The notes beneath the pieces were generated by a model. The model saw only the letters and a program-made list of their open reading frames with translations. It had not been told where the DNA came from and did not search any database. This document shows positions 1 to 7,900 of a DNA stretch of 64,000 nt, piece after piece. This DNA is from Nemertoderma westbladi. Lineage: Eukaryota > Xenacoelomorpha > Nemertodermatida > Nemertodermatidae. The DNA is taken from contig JAUCBJ010007336.1 in the NCBI GenBank assembly GCA_032718475.1, positions 1 through 64,000 of the forward strand. The letters are read 5' to 3'. The translations under genes were made by a program, and so were the position numbers. Each line of letters starts with the position of its first letter. Within the stretch, counting starts at the first letter, position 1.

Positions 1-11
1 CAGTCACAATG

Positions 12-782
12 GTTATCAGTCACAATCATACACAATACTGCACAATGCTGCACACTAATCTGCCGACCTTCACTAATTTTAGTCACATATAAAGAGAACA
101 ACAGGCAATACCTGTAGGGCCTATAAAATAGCATTAGATTCACTTCAAACCACTTAATGTAAGTCGCAATCGTTATATGTAACCGGTCTCTCTAACCTTT
201 AGTATATCAAGAAGATTGGGGTGTCTGATTATTTATCAGTATTCCAAATATAATATTCCATCAACAAATATAATGAATAACCGACAGTAAAAGCAGTAAA
301 ATGTTAAGGTATAAATTGATATGATCGATTTGGTTAGATAACAGATATACATTCTATAATTAAGCCTACTAATGTTGGGCTAAAGACTGAAACGCGGAGG
401 TTCCAAAGCCGGTGTTGTAGGCTGTGGACAAAATCACATACTGACTCAACTCCACGAGTTTCTATATACAATCTCCAACACAGAGGCAAAAAACGCTCTG
501 ATTGGTCGACCGAACAAAGAAGGAACAGAGAACAAAGAAAAGCTCCACGTGTACAGCTCAGCTGTTAGCCGTCGTCATGGTAGCTACACTGTTTCAAGAG
601 GATCCGGCGTATTGCGTCATAAAATTGTTAATTATGTCCGCTAAAGTACACATACAGCAGAAATGGCTTTTATGTCCTCTAAAACAACAGTACAGTAAGG
701 ACACGGCCTTTTATGCCTGTTAAACCAACTACAGAGTACTTTACGGGGAAAATAACCGGCTAATTACGCAAAAGCCTTTACA
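12..782 (-). repeat. 3' LTR of BEL copy A
   Basis: About 770 bp nearly identical to 14554-15338, and similar to 34912-35731 and (inverted) to the segment starting at 54893. The outer edge of the right copies and the right edge here share TTTACA. Just inside, the minus strand reads a purine-rich CTGGGAGCGG before TGTAAAGG, a plausible polypurine tract. Short frames inside (for example 502-723) are not conserved between the LTR copies and are not called as genes. Confidence 0.75.
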
Positions 783-860
783 CCGCTCCCAGAAAATGGG
801 ATTTAAGTCTATAAAATATAACAAATCACAGTTTCTAAAATATAAAAATACTCTAAACAG

Positions 861-2399
861 TTAGTCTTTCTTACGCGGACGGTGTTTACACAGTTTTTTG
901 AGGCTAGCAAGAGTCCTTTTCTCTTTGGGGCGAGCCACTTTACTAGGAGGGCTGTAACTCCTGGGTGAAGGGTGCAATACAATTGCATCAGAAGGTTTAG
1001 GATTACGATCGGTATATCCGCCGGTCGAGGTACCTGGTTGATCGATATCAACTTCAGTGGAGCGAGGTCTAATGGCCTTTAGGGCGCGTCTTAGGACAGC
1101 AGCTCCTACGGGTCCTTGACGGGTCGTCTGGACAATGGCGGTAGGTGGACCGTGAGTGGTGAGAAACTTCCTTGGTTTAATGGTTCTTTCTAGCTCGCGT
1201 TCTCGGGCTCGATATTCGTAGGGCTGTCGAGATACTTCCTGTAACTCAGGGTGCGAGTTGATAAATAAATCGCCATACTCAGGGTCTTGACGGATGAAAT
1301 TGATCAAATGATATGAAGTAATATCGTTAGGATTGACGTTCCTAAGATATTTTCGAACAAATTTGGTGGAAATACACTCACCAACACGCTTCATTAGTTC
1401 GTAACTTGGTGTGCGTGTTTTTTGTTCCACAGACGCGAATAAATAAGGATGGAACGCGTAAACTCCCTCGTAAGAGCGTCCAGGGTAGTAACGATGGCGG
1501 GACTCACAATGTAAATCCGCGTTCGCTTCCCAAGCTCGGATGTAGCGCAGGGTAATCATCTCATCTACGCTTTCTAAATCGCGGTTAAAGGGGCAATTAT
1601 AACTGGCATGTCCTTTAAGTTGACAGTGGTGACATTGGGTCATAAATTGGGGGCAGACTGCAAAAATATGCGAGTTATTAAGTCTGCAATACGCACAATA
1701 GATCTCCATCATTGGCTGTTCGTGGAAATAGGAGCAGGGTACGTCTGAGTCCATAGGGGTGAAATGGTCTCTCGATGCGCATAATCGACAACGTTTTCGA
1801 GAAACATAGTTGGCGTGTCGATAATCGTATGCGGTGAGACATTGTAGACCTTGATACCACTCTAAGACGTAATCGTTATCGCTGCTCCGGGGCGCTGTAG
1901 GCTGGATCGCTTCAGACTCTAAGCAGATTGGTTCGTCTTCCAATTGCATAGTTGAGGTAGGTGCGGCTGTCTCCGCAAGCGGACCCACTGTCTGAACTTC
2001 CACGACAGAATAACCTGTGGGTATTCGGGGTCTTTGTATAACAGATGAATGTAAGTTCCGTATACAAACGTCCTGAAAGAGAGCAAATCCCGCGCTATTT
2101 AGCTTCTCCGCAGCTGAGTCTCTTAGGCTGAGTTTGGTCAGAGCGCGGTCCTTGAACTGACTATCAACGTTACGGAACGGAGTCAGAAAGCGCCTGAAAC
2201 ATTCGAAGCGGATGAATTTATTGTGTTCATCTAACTTGGCGAGTTTGGTTCCAAGTATTAAGGGATGGGCGCGTATGGTACGACTGCACACATTGGCGAG
2301 CCAACCGGCAAGTGCTGCGTTTTCAAAGATCGTGTATATAGCTAAGGAGGGATGAAGTGGAACACTCATAAAGCTATACACGGCGCCAGGTGCGGTCAA
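861..2399 (-). CDS. BEL copy A ORF3, zinc-knuckle protein (C-terminal part)
   Basis: A 512-codon open frame downstream of pol, in the position where some retroelements carry env. No signal peptide or membrane segment is visible. Around residues 203-270 there are three clustered Cys/His motifs; the last is an exact CCHC knuckle (CHHCQLKGHASYNC, spacing C-x2-C-x4-H-x4-C), the middle one is a variant with C-x2-C-x5-H-x4-C. The C-terminal ~110 residues are Pro/Ser/Arg/Lys-rich, end in a basic tail, and are conserved in copy B (21167-21499) over a comparable length. Nucleic-acid binding is inferred from the knuckles; no wider family is recognised. The start codon is the first Met in the frame and may not be the true start, because the 125-codon frame at 2919-3296 looks like an upstream part of the same ORF. 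Confidence 0.65.
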   Translation of the reverse strand: MTAPGAVYSFMSVPLHPSLAIYTIFENAALAGWLANVCSRTIRAHPLILGTKLAKLDEHNKFIRFECFRRFLTPFRNVDSQFKDRALTKLSLRDSAAEKLNSAGFALFQDVCIRNLHSSVIQRPRIPTGYSVVEVQTVGPLAETAAPTSTMQLEDEPICLESEAIQPTAPRSSDNDYVLEWYQGLQCLTAYDYRHANYVSRKRCRLCASRDHFTPMDSDVPCSYFHEQPMMEIYCAYCRLNNSHIFAVCPQFMTQCHHCQLKGHASYNCPFNRDLESVDEMITLRYIRAWEANADLHCESRHRYYPGRSYEGVYAFHPYLFASVEQKTRTPSYELMKRVGECISTKFVRKYLRNVNPNDITSYHLINFIRQDPEYGDLFINSHPELQEVSRQPYEYRARERELERTIKPRKFLTTHGPPTAIVQTTRQGPVGAAVLRRALKAIRPRSTEVDIDQPGTSTGGYTDRNPKPSDAIVLHPSPRSYSPPSKVARPKEKRTLASLKKLCKHRPRKKD

Positions 2400-2918
2400 T
2401 GGTCCATCAAAGTATAAACGAGAATAAGGATCTCCATATACTGTCTATATATCCGGACACCAATATGAGCATCCAGATTAATAGTAAGGGATGGGAGGTT
2501 TATTAAGAGGTGGTATAATCAATACCACGATACGGCAATGATTGGTCGATCGTTTCCCAAAGCTCCGAGCGCGTTGGGAAGAGAAGGTGGGATGAAGAAT
2601 GTTGTATTTTCAATAGCGATGTATAGAGGGATAAGGGAAGTAAAGAGGAGGGAGGATATATGGTAGTATCCATAAGATACCACAATGGACAAGTTTTCCG
2701 TCACGTCATCATTCATTCTTGCCTTTTAATTGTGACACTGATCACAATAATTACAGGAAAACAATGAAGGAAGAGAAATTTACAGCCTCCCGAAGGAGAC
2801 CGCCCGCGAGCACCCGTGCCCCGGGGAAAACTATTCACATTATGGACCCTGGACATTAACCCATGTCTCTTCTCCAGTGGTTCTCCTCTATTTGTCTTTA
2901 CAAGCCTTCTTCCACGTT
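2400..2918. other. gap between the two ORF3 segments of copy A
   Basis: About 520 bp with no convincing coding potential. It includes short palindromes such as GGTGGTATAATCAATACCAC near 2511. It has no counterpart at the matching place in copy B, where the two conserved ORF3 ends are separated by a different ~880 bp. It may be an insertion or the scar of a deletion in ORF3. Confidence 0.4.
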
Positions 2919-3296
2919 CTATCTTTCGAGCTGATTTCGAATAGAATTCTCGTGTTCTATTCTCAGTTTATCGTTCCGACTCCGCTGGGTATGATATTTA
3001 AATAAAACCATTTCCCTTTCGGTGTCCACGTCGTCCGTATCGTGTAAATCGATAGGATGGCCAGTAGTTAAGAAGTCCATATACGTACCATTACGATGCG
3101 TATAGCGAGCGGTGAACTTTCTATAATCCAATTCACGCGTAAGTTGCTCCGGGGACATTGGCGGTTCGATATAACGACCATCATCTTCCGTCGTAGTTGG
3201 ACCAGCGTCGCCGCGTATCAAGCTATCGACAAACGCTTGTAAAGGTAGAGTATATCGCTCCCTGATACCAAGATCATCTTCTATCAACTCAGTCAT
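2919..3296 (-). CDS. BEL copy A ORF3, N-terminal segment
   Basis: A 125-codon frame starting MTELIEDDLG, rich in acidic residues, with no recognised domain. It is conserved with copy B (22237-22722): the first ~110 residues align with few substitutions, and both begin at the same Met, which supports this start. It lies about 1.6 kb downstream of the pol stop on the same strand. On the minus strand the bases just before the ATG read CATAGCAG then AT-ATG, so a splice acceptor directly upstream of the start codon is possible, and spliced subgenomic RNA is one way this ORF could be expressed. The frame closes at a point where A and B stop being homologous, so the real protein was probably longer. 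Confidence 0.6.
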   Translation of the reverse strand: MTELIEDDLGIRERYTLPLQAFVDSLIRGDAGPTTTEDDGRYIEPPMSPEQLTRELDYRKFTARYTHRNGTYMDFLTTGHPIDLHDTDDVDTEREMVLFKYHTQRSRNDKLRIEHENSIRNQLER

Positions 3297-4931
3297 ATCT
3301 GCTATGAGTTTATCAATATTATAATGAGTTTATATATTAGGCTAGCGGGCGTCGCTGCCTACCCTTCTTTTGCCCCCGGACAGTGCAAGATCCTCAGCGC
3401 CGATGTACCGTCGTCGCTGTGCTTTCGCCAATGATTTAGCTACATAACGACAACGATAACCGGCACAAGTCACTCCACTGTCCGTCCCAAAGGCTTAGAT
3501 GTACTTCAGGTTCTTTCTGGAGAGTTAGGGCTACTTTCACAATTGCGACTCGCTACTGTAAACACACTTTAGCATCAGTAACATTCACCTATAAACGCAC
3601 AAATTCAACACAACCGTCACAAACTGTACACATTTGGGCCATTTGTCCGTTAGTCAGTACCTTCCAGAATGTCACTTTATTTATTATGTATCCTTGGATA
3701 CTAGCAGTGCGCTATTTATTCCCTATGCTATTCAATGGGGCAAGCTTTCTATTGTTCTTTTAACTCACTTCTAATTCTAGCGTGGTTGTTGCCATGGTGA
3801 CATTATGGAAAGCTAGTGGTAGAATTAGGATAATTCTCATGCATACAGATCTGGGATGCTATCTAATAGTAATTCTTTAATTGTCAATATCCTCTCTATA
3901 TATGATTTTATGAATTTTATCGGCTATTGACTATATATTGGAGATTCTCGCACACAAATACACTTAATAGAGTGAATCTCCGCTCCCATGATCTATTAAT
4001 TAATGGAATTTTGGGAATGTTATAAATTGTATAAAATGACAATTTATTAAATTCATTGAAATATATGAATTTAAATTTATTCCCGTAAATTTTATTATTT
4101 AATGTTAAATAGACACAATTTTATTCCAGAATGTGTCTGGGGACTGGGATCCTTGATTCTAGGAATTTTGTCCTTTTAAGAGTATCGGTAAGTGCTACGA
4201 TATCTTAATCGACTAGAATTTAAAGGATCTAAAATTTCGACAGATTTTATAAATATAAATAATTAATATTTAGGATGGGCACCAGTTTATTCCAGAACTT
4301 GTCTGGGGACGTTAACCACTGATTCTAGAATTTGTCTTTCAAGTATATCGGTGGGTGCTGCGATATCTTAATCGACTAGAATTACAGATGGTCAAAGGGT
4401 TTAACAGATTTATTTTGCATTATACGCTACTGTTAAAAGGACATCACGCTACTATATGTATTATTTAATATACGGTATGAGAGCAATATCGCACGAAGCA
4501 ATGTCAGTGAGAAGAGGCAAGTCATTTCCAAGGTCTACCCAGAGCTTGGTTTAGCCGAGACACGAGGATCTGAATTTTGCATTCCTAATACTCTGCCTAC
4601 CAATAATACTTAATATAGTAGTGGCTTTATTGTACTTTAATAAGTACAGACATTTCATCTTACTGTAGTTACGTATTTGTAATGTAATACGGACAGTAAG
4701 GAAAGAGAAAAATAATTATTTCTCGCCATCGCACTAAATATATAATATATAAGTAATTAAGTAATAAATGCGAATATATATTGCACTAATCTACTAAATA
4801 ATCGCTAAAATAACGTTCTACTAAGTAAAATTAAAGAAAATGATTATAATAAAATTACATAATAATATATACATAAATATAAAAGAATAAAACAAATATA
4901 AAATCTAGTCATACACCCACTCCAGCCGTTG
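3297..4931. repeat. non-coding spacer of copy A with a tandem hairpin-bearing repeat
   Basis: No gene is seen. Two ~95-bp units at 4121-4215 and 4288-4385 share a TTCCAGAA..TGTCTGGGGAC block, a GATTCTAG block and a GATATCTTAATCGACTAGAA block. The first block can pair CCAGA with TCTGG. The same pair occurs in copy B (about 23541-23635 and 23771-23868), and inverted in copy C from about 63880. A second conserved segment (GGTTTAGCCGAGACACGAGG near 4550) is also shared by all three. The rest is AT-rich. Confidence 0.6.
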
Positions 4932-7900
4932 TTAGGTTGGGGAGTCCCTAGATGTTTGTTGGATTAGGGAGGTGGTCGTGGGAAGAGTATCTTGCCTCCC
5001 ATAGTTTCCGGAAAGTTCTCTGTCTCTTTCCAGTAAACATAAGCGACCAACTGGGCGATTGAGCTGCTGTGTCTCGAAGACAATTCCCGGTTTCTTGAAG
5101 TTACGTCGCATGACGACGAGTTCTACCGATCGCACCAAACCATCATCCGAGATGTGAGTCTCGATGATACGACCTGTCTGCCACCGCTTACGTGGAAGAT
5201 CTACATCCACAATAAGAACCATGTCTCCAGCGCTGACGTTTTCTTGCTGCGCAAACCACTTAGTTCGAAGTTGTAGCGTGGGCAGATAATGTTTTTCGAA
5301 ATGGTCAGCGAAACGACGGGATAACAACTGCATGAGTTGCCAAGTTTGCTGGCAGTATTTGTCTCCGTCTGTGATTTCCGATTGTGGGAGCATGGCTACA
5401 GGTTTCTTCAGTAGGAAGTGCGCGGGTGTTAGCGCTTCTAGGGAATCGGGATTCGATGAGACTGGCATAAGCGGTCTCTCATTGAGATAGGCGGCGAATT
5501 CCTCCATTAACGTCCGCAAAAGTTCGTTGGTGAGATACGCGCGGCATGGCACTATAAAGTGAAATGCGGTTTTCACACTTCTTATTAATCTCTCCCAACT
5601 TCCTCCCCACCAAGGGGCGTCGGCGGCGTTGAAGGTCCAGCTAGACGCTGTTACTCGTAGCTGATCGTCCACCTGTCTTTGGTTCCAATCTTTGACGTAA
5701 GCTTTGATTTCATTGTTGGCACCAATGAAGTTTGTTCCCTTATCAGATCTCATCGTGTTACTAGTACCAAAGCGAGCGATCTGTCGTCGTAAGCTTAATA
5801 GAAAGCTGTTGGTAGATAAATCGTTCACCATGTCGAGATGGATAGCTCTACAAGTCATACAAACAAAGATGACACACCATCTCTTGACTATAGTCCTAGC
5901 ACGATATACTTCAATAGGGCCAAATAAATCCACACCGGTATTAGTAAAGGGTGGTTCATAGAAGCTTACTCGTTCCCTAGGTAATTCTGCCTCTCGCTGT
6001 GTTAAAGGCCTACTGAATGCTTTCCTACAGGGTATGCAGTTCCTAAGAACTTGGTTCAGAGCTCTGCGGGGTTTATAAAAATAATAGCGAGTTCGAATTT
6101 CGCTAAGAACTCGTTCCCTACCAGCATGATAAAGTTTGCTGTGAACGTCTACAATCATCTTGACTTGTATTTCAAGATTTCTAATGAGTATGGGAAACTT
6201 AGTGTCAAAGGATAATGGAGCATTCGTTAATCTTCCTCCAACACGTATCAACCCATCTATCATTGTGCTAGAGAAACGATCCCTTAAGCGCATCTGTGGA
6301 TTTCTCAACAACAGGAAATACTTATCGGAATCCTCATAGCATTGCAGGAGTCTCAGCATCTGCTTGTTGGTTTCTTCATGCTCCTGATAACTGATCTTCT
6401 CCTTCAGAAACCTGTCGGGTATCTTATATTTGGGAAGATCTTTAATAACATGGACCTGCACTGATGTTATTGGAGTGGTATCACCTTTGGCCTTCATCCC
6501 GTAGTAGTGATGGTGAAAACATCTCTTTAAATATGTAACGGCCTTACAGAGCCGATTCCAGGAACTGTAGTGATGTATCGCTCTCTGCAGAAGAGGTGAG
6601 AGTCCTTGCGAGACATCTGGTATTCCAGATTTCCAATCCTTCTCACGGATTTCCACAACAAGTTTATTTGTGGCTGTGGGTTTCTGATCCAAAGCATCGT
6701 CTCCGGAAGTATGTAGTACTGACAGATCTACCATAGGTTTGAATAACTTCGATTTACTCGCCCGAGTTTTAGGTTTGACTTTCTCCGCTCCCTTGGCCTG
6801 TCTAATCTCTGTTGTAGTAAGATGAGGAGGCCATTCTTCTTCTTCTTTGTAGAGGAAGTCGGGTCCACCTAACCAGTCTGGAGTATCTACCAGTTCTTGT
6901 GGAGTTGCTCCCCTGGAGGCGATGTCTGCTGGATTAATCGTTCCGGGGCAATGTCTCCATTGATCCATCGTTGTGCGACTGAGTATAATGGCTACTCTGT
7001 TGGTAACGAAGACGCTGAACTGACAGACTTCATTGGTTATATACTCCAACACGAGTAAAGCATCGGTCCAATAGACAGTTTTCTCCAGTGGATAGTCGAT
7101 CTGTTCTGTTACATTCCGGCCGATGGCTGTAGCGTATAGAGCCGCCTTTAACTCCGCTCGAGGAACTTTCAACTTGTTGTTTATCAATGCCTTAGAGGTA
7201 ACCAAGGCGACTTTGATTCCGTCCGGAGTTTCCACCCTTAGGTAGGCTACTATACCTATTCCCATATCGCTGGCGTCTCCAAACACATGGAGTTGATAGG
7301 AATACGTAGGGAGAACATGACCAAAATATGAACGGGAAATTATAAAGTTCTCGATGGCTGGTAGAGAATCTTCCCATTTCATCCACTTCTTTAATAATTC
7401 TCCCTTAAGTGGATCGTCCCATGAGTGGTTTTCAAGCCACATTTGTTGTACTAAACTCCGAGCAATCAATATAACTGGGCTAATAAATCCCAATGGATCG
7501 AAATAAGTGCTCAGGATACTTAAACAAATCCGTTTAGTCCGAACTGGATTATCTCGCTGTTTTAGTTGGAAAAACAGGATATCTCTTTCGGTGTCCCATT
7601 TCAAACCAAGGGTCTTAGTTTCTGGGAGATCATCTTTTATTAGATCCAGGTCTTTCGCTCCTCGATCTTCTACCGGGATCGACTCCAGAAACTCACGGGA
7701 GTTGCTGGTGAATTTAGTTAATCGAAATCCACCTCTTTTTAAGCACTCTACCGTTCCTTTAGCGACGTCAATGGCTTCTTCGACTGATGGAAGGGACTTT
7801 AGATTGTCGTCCATGTATATATCCCGCTTGATGTTGTCAATCACCTCTTTAGAGAAGGCGTCTCGGTTGTCATCCGCAGTGGTGCGCACCACGGAACAGG

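Noticed and set aside
502-723. 73-codon frame in the LTR
   Set aside because: Broken by indels in the other LTR copies and has no domain features.
861-3296. ORF3 as an envelope gene
   Set aside because: Position fits, but there is no signal peptide, no transmembrane helix and no furin-like site; zinc knuckles argue for nucleic-acid binding.
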